Assembly (NCBI GenBank): GCA_011316305.1
Contig: SAUG01000012.1
Location: 62,001-126,000 of the forward strand
Source: Rusavskia elegans
Lineage: Eukaryota; Ascomycota; Lecanoromycetes; Teloschistales; Teloschistaceae
DNA length: 64,000 bases
Reading direction: 5' to 3'
Positions 1 through 11,956 of the stretch are shown piece after piece. The notes under the pieces were generated by a model. It saw only the letters and a list, made by a program, of their open reading frames with translations, was not told the DNA's origin and made no database searches. Positions within the stretch are counted from its first letter, which is position 1, and each line of letters begins with the position of its first letter. Both the position numbers and the translations under genes were made by a program.

Positions 1-2929
1 TAGACTGTGTCTACGTTCAGACTATGAACAGAACGGACACAGCGTAACTTTATATCCGACGGAGCATGAAGAATTGTACGTGCTGTAATACAAATAGACA
101 AGTTATCGAAAGGTATCCGGCACCAAGGCTTCGCGGAGGTCCGCTGCCTCAAGAACGTTCAGCCAATAGGGACCAGGCTCCCTCTACGTCAAACTATCCA
201 TCTAAAAGGAAACAGCAATTCTCTGGAGGTGGCAACCAGGAAGTATTACAAAAGAACCAGCCTAAATCTCAGAAATTTCTAGGATCTCAAGCAGGTGACG
301 AGGTTTCTTCTCACCTTCATTTGAAGCCGTGTCGAGCCATGGCAGGCCGGCTACAGAGAGTTGATACACAAGATTGACGGTGATGGACCACGTCTGCATG
401 GACCTTCTGGTGGATTAATTTGACAGAGAGATCAGGTAATCCGAGTGTGGACTTGCGAATGTGGGATCCTTTGCAGGATATACAGGACTTCCATGGCTCG
501 AATGGTCGTTCACGGGAGTGTCATAGAGGGCACCTGAATGTCGTGACAGACGATGACGACTATTGCCGGTTCTATGTCGGCCAGTCCACAGAACTAAAGG
601 AGCGGATTACTGTTTACCACAACGTGCACTACGATGAGTGTGCTCCAAAGGGGTCTATCGGAAAGCAAACCTGACTCGTCTTTTCAACTTCACGCGATCA
701 CAAAATTTCAAGGGTCACTCGCCGCCATACACCCTGAAGCGCGCGGCATCGTTCCGCCCCCTATCGAGATCTCTCTTCTTCAACAACTCATTTTGATCCC
801 ACATTACACAACTACAATGCCATGTAAGAAGCTATAACACTCACGTTTGTATAATCTATATATAAAGAATCAGATCTGAAAAGATCCAGTCGATACGAGC
901 CGTATATATCGAGAAAGGCCCTTTAATCGATATTCGCCTCGATCGTAGAGAACATCTTACCACTAAAAATCGTCGGAGAAACCTTTCATCTTGTTAAATA
1001 CAGGTCAAATACGTATGTTCAATTTGACACCTTATACAGATTTGGATGACATCATCGAGTTTATTAGACAGCTTGCTGTCTCTTTTACACGGCGTGATTT
1101 TATTTTTAGTTTGCCCTTATCATTGTACGCTAAGATATATGCCCGCTTATCTATTGGCTACAAGGTGCTGTCGTATATGTCCGATATATCCGGCGGACTC
1201 AAGGTGTTCTACAATCCTGGCCAGGGCAAGGATCCCTGAGTTATGTGCTTATCAGGCTCTAAATTGCTCGCTCGTTAAGCTCTACTACCTGCATCGCCGT
1301 CGCCGCCACACAGCTCCACCAAGTTCCTCTATAATCGTCAGCAGCAGAGCGATGGCGGAGACAGTGCTGGCAACAGCACCGCCTCAGCCCAGCCCAGGGG
1401 TGCCCCGAGTGGCTAGGGGCGGAGGGGCGGCAGCACATCCAATCATTTGATGACTAAGAAGCCCCTTTTTTAGATAAACCTCATCGAGATCTACTACTAC
1501 CTTTTTTTTGACCAGGTACCCTACTAACCCTAACCCTATACCCTTTACCAATAATGCCAAGGCCCCTATATATTGCCGCCCAGCCCAAGCCCAAGCCCTA
1601 CCTAATGGGGTGCTAGCACCGCCCTCGCCCAATGATATTGCCCCGCAGCACGGCACCCGCCTTAGTGTATGTGCTGGGCGTGCTGGGCTGTTGCCAGCGG
1701 CCGGCCGCGGAAACGTGACATATGCAGCTACTTATATTTGGTTGGGGTAGCTATACCGGAAGGAGTATCGGCTTATGCAGGTCTCGAACATTGGCGCGGC
1801 GCTTCAGGGTGTATGGCGGCGAAGACCCAATTTCAACGTTGAAAATCGAATACCATGCGAGAAATGTGTAACCCTGAATCTGCTGGAGATGGTCACCCCA
1901 CTCACTTTCCGCTCGCTTCCATTTCGGCTTCTGCAAAGATAGCTCCTTTTTATACGAGTACAATGCCCCTCAATGTCGCGGATTCCCTGAACCGAGGCCC
2001 TCCCTCCGACAAATAGACAAGGTTACCATCTCGGGCGCGACTCGCTGGATCCAGCGATACAGAGATCCAGAACTGGCCTTCTTTTTGGAATGACGGATCG
2101 AGTCAAAATCTAATTTGAGCACACAAGAAGTCGCGGCGAGGGAGGGAACCGCGTTGACATTGCGAAAAAGCCATGGATGATGTGACGGGTCTCGCCTTCG
2201 ATTCTAAACTATTCTGACCGTCGAGATGCTGATGCTGTAACAACAGACGTTGCGATTCAGATTAGCGAACGGAGTTGAAAACGCCACCGATCGATAACAC
2301 TATGAGGGAACGATGTAATAGGCTGCTACCCGCGAGTGTGGGAGCACCTAGGTTGTACGGAGGATGACACCAATAAGGTAGTCCTCACCAGGCACTAAAA
2401 GCCGCCCGTAGCCTACGGTCGCCCGGACTACCTGGAGCCCTCGCCTAGATTGCTAGCGCATGGTGAGGACTTTCGGTGTCATCCTCTGTAATAATGGTAG
2501 TACTTGTCAGCTGAAGTGGAGAGGAAAAGACTACAGAGTACGGAGTACTTGAGGCTATCCGTACGGCTCTTTCCATGCCGAGCACTATCTGTAAGGGGTT
2601 AGAGAGGGAAGACGTATTCGGCCGTGGTTCATATTTGACCGTTGCGCACCGTGTTGGCATGCCTCCACAATGGAAATCTCCAATACAGCAGCAATGGGCA
2701 TGCCTTCCAGCTCCCACACCAAATCACCGACCACCCTCATCTTGCATCAGCCTCGTCTACCGACTGGGCCATCCAACCCGGACAAGCTTTCCAAATTCCA
2801 CCCATAGCTGCATCTACCCGTTCGATCCACGGGTTAAGAAGCAGCAAACCCCCGTTTTTCCTCCTTCTACCAAGTCTCCTACATATCACATCAGCCGTTG
2901 TCCACGACCGGAACCAAGCATAAAACATC
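1..2929. other. gene-free region
   Basis: No convincing gene is seen. The open frames are short, overlap on both strands and show no recognisable domain or splice structure. The stretch holds a short CCCTAA-like run near 1524-1538 and the fold-back structure at 2356-2490. The last few hundred bases are probably the promoter and 5' leader of the ZIP transporter that starts at 2930. Confidence 0.6.
2356..2490. repeat. imperfect inverted repeat (fold-back)
   Basis: The left arm at 2356-2390 and right arm at 2461-2490 are reverse complements apart from a few mismatches and a small bulge; GAGGATGACACC and AGTCCTCACCA on the left recur inverted on the right. The 70-nt loop contains a second palindrome (CCGTAG, one base, CTACGG), and GGTAGTCC in the left arm pairs with GGACTACC in the loop, so alternative folds exist. 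It could be a small non-autonomous element or a structured RNA. No coding potential is visible. Confidence 0.6.
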
Positions 2930-4127
2930 ATGGGGAGCTTGCATGAAGTGACTCGGGTCCTTGCCAGACAGATCGCCCCATCAGCTATCCTTGAAACCGC
3001 TGCGGCAACCGCCGCTGCAGAGACACAAGTCGCCTGTGATGCCGGAAATGAGTTCGATGGCCGCACTGGCGTGCGCGTCTCTGCAATCTTCGTTATCTTG
3101 GTAGGATCTATGTTCGGTAAGTCGACTTGCGGGATACGACTTGACGGTGACCATTTCTTTGATATTGCATCACACAGGCGCCTTGTTCCCCGTCTACGCT
3201 GCCCGTCACAAAGGCGTTGGTATCCCCGGATGGGCCTTCTTCGTGGCCAAATACTTCGGCTCCGGAGTCATCATAGCCACGGCATTCATCCACCTTCTCA
3301 CCCCCGCCAATGAAGCGCTTGGGAACGAATGTCTGACGGGTCCCATCACCGAGTATGCCTGGGTCGAAGGTATCGCCCTCATGACCATCTTCGTCCTCTT
3401 CTTCACCGAGCTCATGGCCATGCGCTTCGCAACCTTTGACCACGACCATGCTGCTGAGAACGAGCTCGAACGCCGCAGCCCCTTGGGTTCCAAACCCGAA
3501 CGCAAAACCAGCACCGGCTCCACGGCGCACACACCTGGCGACGACCACCTGGGCCATAGTCGTGACCACGACAACCACGATCACGATCACTCAGAAGCCT
3601 ACAACATCGGCCTCGGCAGGAAGCGGGTCGAAGACTATGCCGCGCAAATGACGGCCATCTTCATTCTCGAATTCGGTGTCATCTTCCACTCCATCTTCGT
3701 CGGCTTGACCTTGGCGGTTGCAGGGCCTGAGTTCAAGACTCTCTATGTCGTCCTCGTTTTCCATCAGACGTTCGAGGGTCTGGGTCTTGGCTCTCGTCTC
3801 GCATCGACGCCTTGGCCGGAATCCAAGCGCTGGACTCCGTACATCCTGGGCGCGGCGTATTCGTTGTCCACACCAATAGCTTTGGCGATCGGGCTCGGGG
3901 TGCGGAATACATATGCGCCAGGGAGCCAGACGGCGTTGATCGTAAACGGTGTCTTTGATTCGATATCTGCAGGAATCTTGATCTATACAGGGTTGGTGGA
4001 GTTGATGGCACACGAGTTCATGTTCAGTCCGACAATGAGGAGAGCGCCGATGAAGGAGGTGATGTTTGCGTTCGGCATGATGTGCTTGGGAGCTGGACTT
4101 ATGGCGCTGTTGGGGAAATGGGCTTAA
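2930..4127 (+). CDS. ZIP-family zinc/iron transporter
   Basis: Two exons, 2930-3116 and 3178-4127, are joined across a GTAAGT...CACAG intron and give 378 residues. The join restores the conserved first helix (SMFGALFPV). ZIP proteins carry divalent metal into the cytosol across the plasma or vacuolar membrane. Visible family features are hydrophobic helices, a histidine-rich cytosolic loop at about residues 183-202, and the paired metal-site helices with HSIFVG (about 232) and HQTFEG (about 258). The length suits the Zrt1/Zrt2 group. The start is the first ATG giving a typical short extracellular N-terminus. The family is secure, but the metal and exact orthologue are not. Confidence 0.93.
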
Positions 4128-4434
4128 TACATAGCCTGTGCATGTCAGGCAAAATCAATTGTCATCCATACTTCGGATACCTGGCCAGGAGGGTACAGGT
4201 GGTAATACTGAATATATCTTTCATACAACAGCCTGTGAACAGACTTACCGTGAGCGCCTCGTACAATAATGGTGGAGATGGTCCGGAGGCCGCTTGTATG
4301 CATGTACCTTAATCTACTCTGTACGGATACCGATATCGATCGCCTATGGAGAGGAGCTACGTCATTGACCAATCGTACCCTTCCGTCAACCTCCACTTCT
4401 CCGTGACCCGACGGCTTGACTGCTGGAGGAATGG

Positions 4435-6618
4435 ATGCTGACTGCAGGCTTCGGAGCTTTTCGTGCATCTCCGATTACCATGCTACTGCGCCCTTTCCGT
4501 TCGAAATGCTTTTCCGCACTATTTACGACCCCGAATCAGAACAAGAGCTTCATCAATCATCTCCAATCCTCGCGAATGGCTTCCACTCTACCGAAATTGC
4601 CGGTCTTCGAGGCAATCGCGAAGCATGCCCCGGAATCTACCGCTGTCATCCATGCTACGTCGGGGCGGCGATTCTATTACGGTCAACTCCTCAGAGACGT
4701 CGCTGATGCTCGTGATAAGTTGCGGCAGTCGGCTGGCGGGCAGAGCACCGATGGGCAGAGAGTGGCCTTCCTTGTCGAGAACAGCTATGACTATGTGGGT
4801 GCGATGCAGATCGAGGCCGGAATACCTCAATCGGTCTCTGCTGACCATAGACAGTGACACTGCTCTCGATCTTGGGTAGCAACAGCATTGCCGTCCCTCT
4901 CTCGTCCAGCTTCCCGGCGAGCGAGCTACGATACATATTAGACAACAGCGATGCTTTGATGCTTCTTTCCTCAGACAAGTTCCAGGGCAAAGCCGATGAA
5001 GTTCTCAAGGAAGGATTGAAGAAGAAGCCCATTTCGAGTACTATCGACACGAAGTTTGAAGGCAACCAGTCTAGTGGGTCTATACAGCTGGAGGAGATTG
5101 TGGACGATCAAAGTGGGTTGATGCTTTATACGTCGGGAACCACAAGTCGGCCGGTGAGCAACTAGTCAATGCTTGCCTTTCGCGGACCTAATAAAATTAC
5201 AGAAAGGCGTCGTTCTTCCCGGATCCGTCCTTACAGCCCAAATCAAATCACTCCAGCAGGCATGGAATTACACATCAAACGACCACCTCCTCCACGTCCT
5301 CCCCCTTCACCACATTCACGGTACAATCAACGCTCTCCTAACCCCCGTCTTTGCCGGCTCCACCATCGAATTCCTCTTCCCCTTCAACGTCCAAGCGGTC
5401 TGGGAACGCCTTGCTGCCCCTTTCCAAGCAGATGAGACCAGAAAGAAGCCAAAAATCACATTCCTGACCGTCGTCCCAACAATCTACAACCGTCTTCTTT
5501 CATCACACTCCGGGCTCAACGGACCGCTGCAAAATGCCACCAAAGAAGCTCTACTCCCCCAAAACCTCCGTCTGAACATCTCCGGATCTGCTGCCCTACC
5601 AACGCCTACTAAAACTGCCTGGACCGAATTGAGCGGCGGCAACGTCCTGCTCGAACGCTACGGCATGACCGAAGTAGGCATGGCCCTCAGCTGCGGTCTC
5701 GACTTCGCCGACCGCGTAGACGGCAGTGTCGGCTGGCCTCTTCCATCCGTAGAAGCACGTCTTATGGACACCGAAACCGGCCAAATCATCCTAGAAGGCT
5801 CCGAACTCACGCCCTCAGGCCAAGAACGCGAAGGCGAAATCCAACTCCGCGGTCCCACCGTCTTCAAAGAATACTGGCGCAACCCCAAAGCCACGGCCGA
5901 GGAATTCGTGGAAAGTGAAGACGGAAAGCGGAAATGGTTCAAGACGGGCGATGTGGCGACCCGGAAGCTCGTCGAGGGAACGGGGAAAAGCGCTCAGGAG
6001 TGGGCCAGGGGACCGATGTATTTCATAAGAGGTAGGAAGAGCGTCGATATCATTAAGACTGGAGGAGAAAAAGTCTCGGCACTGGAAATCGAACGGGAGT
6101 TATTATCTCTGTACGTTTGTCTCTCTATATGCTTCTCCCCCTCCCCTATCCACCCCCTCTCCATCCCATATCTCATCATCCCAACAATCTAACCCCCCTC
6201 CCTCACAACACAGACCTCAAATCTCCGAAGCCGCCGTCCTGGGCCTCGCGTCCGAACAATGGGGCCAGAAAGTCGCCGCCGTCGTGGTGCTGCATCCTGA
6301 GCATGCGCAGACGGGGAGGGGCGGGAAGACGTGGGGGGTTATGGATATGAGGAGGGCGTTGAGGGACAGGTTGGCGGGGTATAAGATTCCGCAGGAGTTG
6401 AAGGTGTTGGAGGGGAGTATTCCGAAGAATGCGATGGGGAAGGGTGAGTTCTTTTTCTACTCGTTTTCTCTACTTTCTTCTTGTGGGTTGTTTGTATTTT
6501 TGTTTTCTGTTTGGTGGCAGTTGATTCTTGTTGTTGAGGATTTGCTAATGTGGGATTTTGTGTGGTGGTAGTTAACAAGAAGAGTTTGATCAAGGAGGTT
6601 TTTGGGGAGGGTGCTTGA
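4435..6618 (+). CDS. acyl-CoA synthetase, ACSF3/malonyl-CoA synthetase-like
   Basis: Five exons: 4435-4794, 4851-5153, 5203-6110, 6214-6443 and 6572-6618, 615 residues from the first ATG. It is an AMP-binding enzyme that activates a carboxylic acid with ATP and CoA. Motifs in order: P-loop YTSGTTSRPKG (about 213-223, split by intron 2), YGMTE (about 374), FKTGD (about 467), GRKSVDIIKTGGEKVS (about 497) and the C-terminal NAMGKVNKKSL with the catalytic lysine, whose codons are split by intron 4. The ERYGMTE...GSVGWPLP layout resembles ACSF3-type malonyl-CoA synthetases, but substrate is inferred. ATGs at 4435, 4480 and 4576 compete: the first two add a basic, Ser-rich leader that looks mitochondrial, the third removes it. 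Confidence 0.9.
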
Positions 6619-6895
6619 GCGGAAGTGGTGTTTGATTGGGAAAGGGGGGATTTTGGGAAGATATGATAAGTAGGTCGGACTACGCTTCTTTGGATAGATT
6701 CAATACGTTCACGCGACCAAAACACTCATGGCCTCACGATGATGATGCGTCGGAATGAAGGGGCCGAGTTCTCAGAGACGCTAGGTTTCGTGCCGTACCA
6801 ACCTGCGATCGTAGAGAATATGCCCTTCCACTCCTCAAAAATATGCATATCTCCTCCCTCATCACCCTTCCCTTTTCCCTTTAACGACCCCAAAA

Positions 6896-7988
6896 TCAAT
6901 ACCTCTTCCCCTCCCGAAGCACATCCGCAAATTCATCCAACGGGCTCCTCACCAGCTTCGTCTCCTTCCATAGATTGGGCGTCAAGAAACCATATGTATT
7001 GCCGACGGCCACGAAGGTGGCTTTGAGGGTATTTTCGAGGGTTTTGGTGGAACCGGCGGATGAGGTGTAGGCGTCTTCGACACCGGCGAGTTGGAGGAGA
7101 CGTTTTACTGCGGGGGAGGCCACGAGACCAGTGCCGCGGGGGGCGGGGATGAGCTGGGATTTCGTTAGTTGACAAATTTTCTCCAGATTTCGGTTCAAAG
7201 ATTTCGGCATGAAACCATATCTTGTTGCGACCGAGGGGCCGGGAGAACGGAGCAGGGGAGAGAAATTGAATACACGTACCCTAACAGTAACACTCCCACA
7301 CTTGCCACTCTCCTTCGTCGGCAAACTATGCGGGACACCGAGATTGGTACCCCAGTAGCCGCGACGGACGGGGATGACGCTGAGTTTTGCGATGATGATG
7401 GCGGCGCGGATGGCGGTTGCGACTTCCTTGCTTGTTTTGATGCCGAGGCCGACGTGGCCTTCGGAATCGCCGATGACGACGATGGCTTTGAAGCGGGTGC
7501 GTTGACCGGCGCGGGTTTGCTTTTGGACGGGTTTGATCTGTGGGGAGAAAGGGGGGTTAGCTTGATGGCTGCTGATTGTATGTCGATTTGGAGATGTGGC
7601 AGCATCCAAGCTCGTGTGAACCATTGAGCACCCTTAATGCTACCACACCAATGCCACACAAACGACACACTGAAAAGAACTAGCAAAGCCTGCATACCTT
7701 CATAACCTCATCCTTCAACTTGGGCAAAAAGAAATCCACAATCTGGTATTCCTTGATGGGCAACGAATGCAGATAAATTTCCTCCATGCTCTTGATCTTT
7801 CCCGCCTTGACCAGACGACCCAGTTTTGTGACTGGTTGCCATTCTTTCTCCTCGCTCTTGTTTCCGCCGCGGCGGGGGCCTCGACGTCCACCACGTCCTC
7901 GTCCGCGGTCACCGCCTCGGTCGCCGCGAGAGCCGAATCCGCCGCCGCCGCGGGGGGCACCTCCTGCTGCTCCGCCTCTGTCAGCCAT
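6896..7988 (-). CDS. RPS2: 40S ribosomal protein S2 (uS5)
   Basis: Three exons on the minus strand, 7988-7698, 7537-7280 and 7153-6896, give 268 residues. uS5 sits near the decoding centre and mRNA entry of the small subunit. The product has the eukaryotic Arg/Gly-rich N-terminus, then the uS5 domain with [18 protein letters not shown] and the C-terminal [12 protein letters not shown]. Both introns are phase 0 (GTATGC/CAG and GTACGT/CAG), and the joins DEVMK-IKPVQ and TVR-LIPAPRG match the family exactly. The start at 7988 (MADRGG) is preferred over an in-frame ATG five codons upstream. It is divergent from the BolA gene, with 226 bp between start codons. Confidence 0.97.
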
Positions 7989-8214
7989 AGTAAGGGATTT
8001 CAATGGGGTTGAGAAGGTTTTGTGGTGGAGGTGATTCTCGTTGTATTTGTATCTTTGCTTGGTTGTCGATTGATGTTGTTGGTGGGCGGGAGCTCGTTCC
8101 TAGTGTACGATAAGCGAGGTATTCCTTGGCGCCAAGATATCTGTCTCTTTCAAAAGTCAACCTCAAACCTCACCCTGGGTCCTCGCACCACGCTCAAAGT
8201 CCCTGAAGAGTCTG

Positions 8215-8670
8215 ATGTTTCCTCGAAACTTCCGAATTCTCTTCAGACGGCTCTCAACCATGTCCACCACACCCGTAGAAGACAGCATGCGCTTCAAAGT
8301 CCGCCCCCTTCCTTCCCTTCTCCCTTTCCTTCCCAGACTAACCACAAACCAGATCACAGCAGCCCTGAACCCCACAACCCTCGAAATCCACAACGACTCC
8401 GCCTCCCACTCCCACCACAAAGCCATGCAAGGTAGCCTGTCTAAGGAAACCCATTTCCGACTCGTCATCACGTCCTCCGCCTTCCAATCGAAGATGCAAC
8501 CAGCGAGGCATCGGATGGTGTATGCTTTGCTTAAGGAAGAGCTGGATCGGGCGGGTGGGATACATGCTCTGCAACTGAAGACGAGGACGCCGGAAGAGGA
8601 GGAGAGGCAGGTTGCGAGAGAGAAGGCTGAGAAGGGGCAGGAGATTGATGTGAAGGCGGAGAAGGTTTGA
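8215..8670 (+). CDS. BolA-like protein, probably mitochondrial
   Basis: The frame encodes 151 residues. BolA proteins act with monothiol glutaredoxins in Fe-S cluster handling. The conserved core is present: LNPTTLEIHNDS, then SKETHFRLVI, then ARHRMVYALL and a C-terminal GGIHALQL. The first 20 residues are basic and free of acidic residues, consistent with mitochondrial import; an alternative ATG at 8260 removes most of them. Residues 29-46 (8299-8352) look out of place and may be an unspliced in-frame 54-nt intron (see findings). The core resembles the Bol1 group; the exact paralogue is uncertain. Confidence 0.88.
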   Translation: MFPRNFRILFRRLSTMSTTPVEDSMRFKVRPLPSLLPFLPRLTTNQITAALNPTTLEIHNDSASHSHHKAMQGSLSKETHFRLVITSSAFQSKMQPARHRMVYALLKEELDRAGGIHALQLKTRTPEEEERQVAREKAEKGQEIDVKAEKV

Positions 8671-9055
8671 GAGGGAGGGGGATGGCCTGGTCTTGATCTT
8701 GATCTCGAGAGCTGTAAAGGGCCAGGACTTACCACGATGAAAGTTGAGATGCTTTCTCATGGATCAAACGACAACCAGAAGAAGCAGCGTATTTCAGGTC
8801 AGATTTGCTTCCACAAGAGTCTACGGCTATGGGACGACGGTGAAGACCGGATTATTACTGTATCCCCCGAGAGGACGAAACGAGTACACCTGCGCCAGCT
8901 TCAAGAATAGAAGATCAGGTCTGCCGGCATGAGCAGCAAAAGTTCTGGCACCATCCCATTGCAGCTAAGCCACCAGGAAACAACATTCTACGACATGACA
9001 CAAAAACTCTTATCCTTCTTCGATTCTACACACCACAAATCAGCAATCACTCACG
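8671..9055. other. intergenic spacer
   Basis: This lies between the ends of two convergent genes, BolA and the minus-strand gene ending at 9056. It presumably holds both 3' ends. No other feature was seen. Confidence 0.5.
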
Positions 9056-11956
9056 TCAACCACACCAGAAAATCGACTCACCTCTCTTCCTCCTAGTCTT
9101 CTGCACCCTACCTTTCACCACCTTCTCCCTCCCTCGCTCCATCTCAGCCTCCCACCAAACCGGCGGCTTCGGTAATCTATACCGCGCGAACATGCCAAAC
9201 AAAGGGCGGCTATCAATCTCAGCTTGTACATCCTTGTCATTACTGGCTAAGTCCTTTTCGATCTGCCGCGATTTCAAAGCGGTAAGGTAGCGCGTTTCGC
9301 CGAACAGAAAGATGGGGTCGCCCGGGTAGAATTTTGTATCTCTGTTGCTCTTCCCTCCGATGGTCGCTCTACGTTTATTTTGCTTTTGATCGCCATGCTT
9401 GTGTTTGGGGGGCGGGTATGTAATAGGTGCGTTGGCGATTTCCGGGGGAATAAGTCCAAAGTGGCCGTAGGGAGGACCAGAAGAAGAAGAGGGCGGAGTA
9501 GATTTCTGCGCAGCCGAAGCCTTTGGCGAGGTGGTGGTGCGTGTGGGAGAGGACATGGGCGGTGTAGGTAATCTTGAATCCATCTTTGACGATGAAGATC
9601 TCGCTTTTCCCCGTTGCTTTTCAGCCATTTTGAATCTTGCTGTTGCCTCGGAGTCTTTTTGCTTGATCTCTTCCGCTTTGGCCTCTTTCAGTATGGCATC
9701 CCTTTGTTCCCTAGCTTTCAATGCTGCTGCCTCTGCCGCCCGGTATTTCCTAGCTGCTTCGCTTAGGGTTGCTGCAGCTATTGATTGCTTTTTGCTGGCT
9801 TCGTTGTTGGATGTATCTTTTGCTGCTTCTTTCCTTGTTTTTGTGGGAGAAGACTTGGATGGTGGTGGCGTGAGCGGCATGACAACGGGCACAGGCAAGG
9901 TTGATCCTCTCGCCTCTTTCACCTCTTCCCTTCCAATCCCATCGGAACCCGAAGGGGTCGCTGGTGTAGGCGGGACAACTGCGAATCTTGGTGTCGGTGA
10001 GCCGTACGATGGTTGCTGGTTCGGGTTCGTGGCTTTGGTTTTGGGTTTCTTGGTTTGCATCCTTTCTTTTGCCTCCTCCCTTTCGATTTCTGCCAGAAAA
10101 TCCGATTTCGGCGACCTGGGCGTGGTGGGAGATGCCAGGGGGACGAATGCCGCGTCTTCGTCTATGTATTTTTCAATTTTCGAGTCCTCTGGCTCTTGGG
10201 TATTCTCAGCGCTTCTTTCTTCGGTTGGAAAATGGCCGTTGAGATGACCGGCGCGCTGACTTTGACTGGTAAGTGGGACTGATTCTCTGACTGGGAAATC
10301 CTGATGCGCTGTTTGGAGATCTTCATTCTTGGCTTGGTGATCCACACGCCATGGCTGAAGAAATCTCTTCGCAAACCGGGAAAGACCTGAAGATGTGGAT
10401 TTCTCCGCTTCCGGCTCCGCGACTGCTTCCTTGTCTTCCTCTTCCTGATGAGCACTCGTGACAATGGTCCCAGATCTGGCGTTGAAATCCGAATGACGGA
10501 CATCGACCGGTTCTTCGATCCGCATGTCCATCTCATCCTTATCATTGTCTTCTGTAGTCGTTGCTTCCTCGTCAAGTGAATCATCCACTCCGAATACGCG
10601 CCGCGCTTCGATGTCATCGGCGTCGGCATCTGGTTCGTAGAGGTCATCCTGGATGCGTTCGTCAGGCACGAAATCGGCTTCTGGTTCTTGGAATTTGATG
10701 CGTTTGTTTGAGAGGGTGATTGGATCGTTGAAGCCCTCGTCGTGCGGGCGTTTGGTTGGTGATGATGGTGCGGGTTTGGGAAAAGTGGGCTTCTTTGGGG
10801 AGGTTTGTTTGTTTGGAGACTGGGGTGTTGCTTTCGTCGGCGATCCCTTGGAATTGGTTGGCGAAGCTTGTCTGCCGCCTACAAGGTCCGGGTACGAGAC
10901 CTCTCCATCCCTACCTTTACCCCTGACCGGCGACGTTCTGCTCGGAGAAATCTTTTCGCTCACGACATCTGGCTCCTCAACCTCCTCAGCCTTACCCTTC
11001 CCTTTGCTCCTCTTACTCTCCGCAACCCACTCCTTCACCATCGGTTTCAACACCAACTCCACAAGTTTATCCTCACTCTCACGTTCCCCACCATCCCCCA
11101 CAACCAGCCCCTTCGACCCTCCCTTCTTGGATGTCTTCGAAAAGTCCACTTGCGCAAACCCCTTATCCATCACCCTCTTCCTTGCACTTTCTGTCCCAGG
11201 AAACATCTCCTCTTCGCTCGAAGTAATGCTTCTTCTTCCAAAGCCATTTAAGGGATCAAACCCCATCACCTCTCTAGGCGCAGGGTGACTGTATCCCGGC
11301 CCTTTGGGGCCAAAGGGACGGGGTTCGAACGTTAGGAGCTCGCCTTCTTGATATGGATGTTCTTGTTCTTGTTGTTTTTCTTCTTCTTCCAACATCGGCA
11401 ATTGAAACTTGGGACTCGCGACCGTCGAAGCCGAAGACGGGCCATCATAAGCGAGATCGTCGGTGAAGACCTTCGATGGACGAAAAGAAGAAGGAGAAGA
11501 AGAAGATGTCGGTGGTGCCACCGTTCTTGTAAAAGGCAGGGATCGTCGTGGACGTTCGTTTAAGCGTTCGCCATGCACGCGCAGCATAGCTTTGACGTCG
11601 TTGTACATTTTGATATCGAATATCTCCTTCGCGCTCGCGAGATCGTCGATAAAGGATTGGATGGCGCCGCATACATCTGCAAAGTTGGGATTGGTGGAGG
11701 GATCTCGAGTGCGAAGGTACTCGCGGGCGCTGAGGAGGCGGGTGTTTATGGATGGGATTGTCGCAGGGGATTGCTGCTCTGCCGGAAAACTTCTTCGAAG
11801 GGTCCCGCCCGGCCTCCTACGAAGCGTTGAGCGGCAGTTTGTGGGCATTGTTGCTCCGGCTCCATCATGGCTGGGACTGTATTAACTTGAAGCTCAGATA
11901 AAGGCAAGCAGTGAGACTTACGAGTTCTTGATCTTTTGTACTTTTCGTGGCGCCAT
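9056..11956 (-). CDS. large low-complexity protein of unknown function
   Basis: A 35-nt first exon (11956-11922) and a long second exon (11876-9056) are joined over a 45-nt GTAAGT...ACAG intron, giving 951 residues starting MAPRKVQKIKNS. I do not recognise the family. The first roughly 150 residues look folded (NFADVCGAIQSFIDDL). The middle is disordered and rich in Ser, Pro, Lys and Glu, with many SPTK-like stretches. An Ala/Lys/Glu coiled-coil segment (SEAARKYRAAEAAALKA) precedes a conserved-looking C-terminal block with FYPGDPIFLFGETRYL and PLFGMFARYRLPKPPVWWE. The basic N-terminus and composition suggest a nuclear protein, which is inference. The aromatic-rich end is the best handle for a homology search. 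Confidence 0.8.

Noticed and set aside
1524..1538. Telomere-like CCCTAA units
   Set aside because: Only about two units are present and the window is not at a chromosome end; too short to mean anything.
7169..8034. Plus-strand frames over the RPS2 gene
   Set aside because: They are shadows of the GC-rich minus-strand ribosomal protein exons, whose joins match the family exactly.
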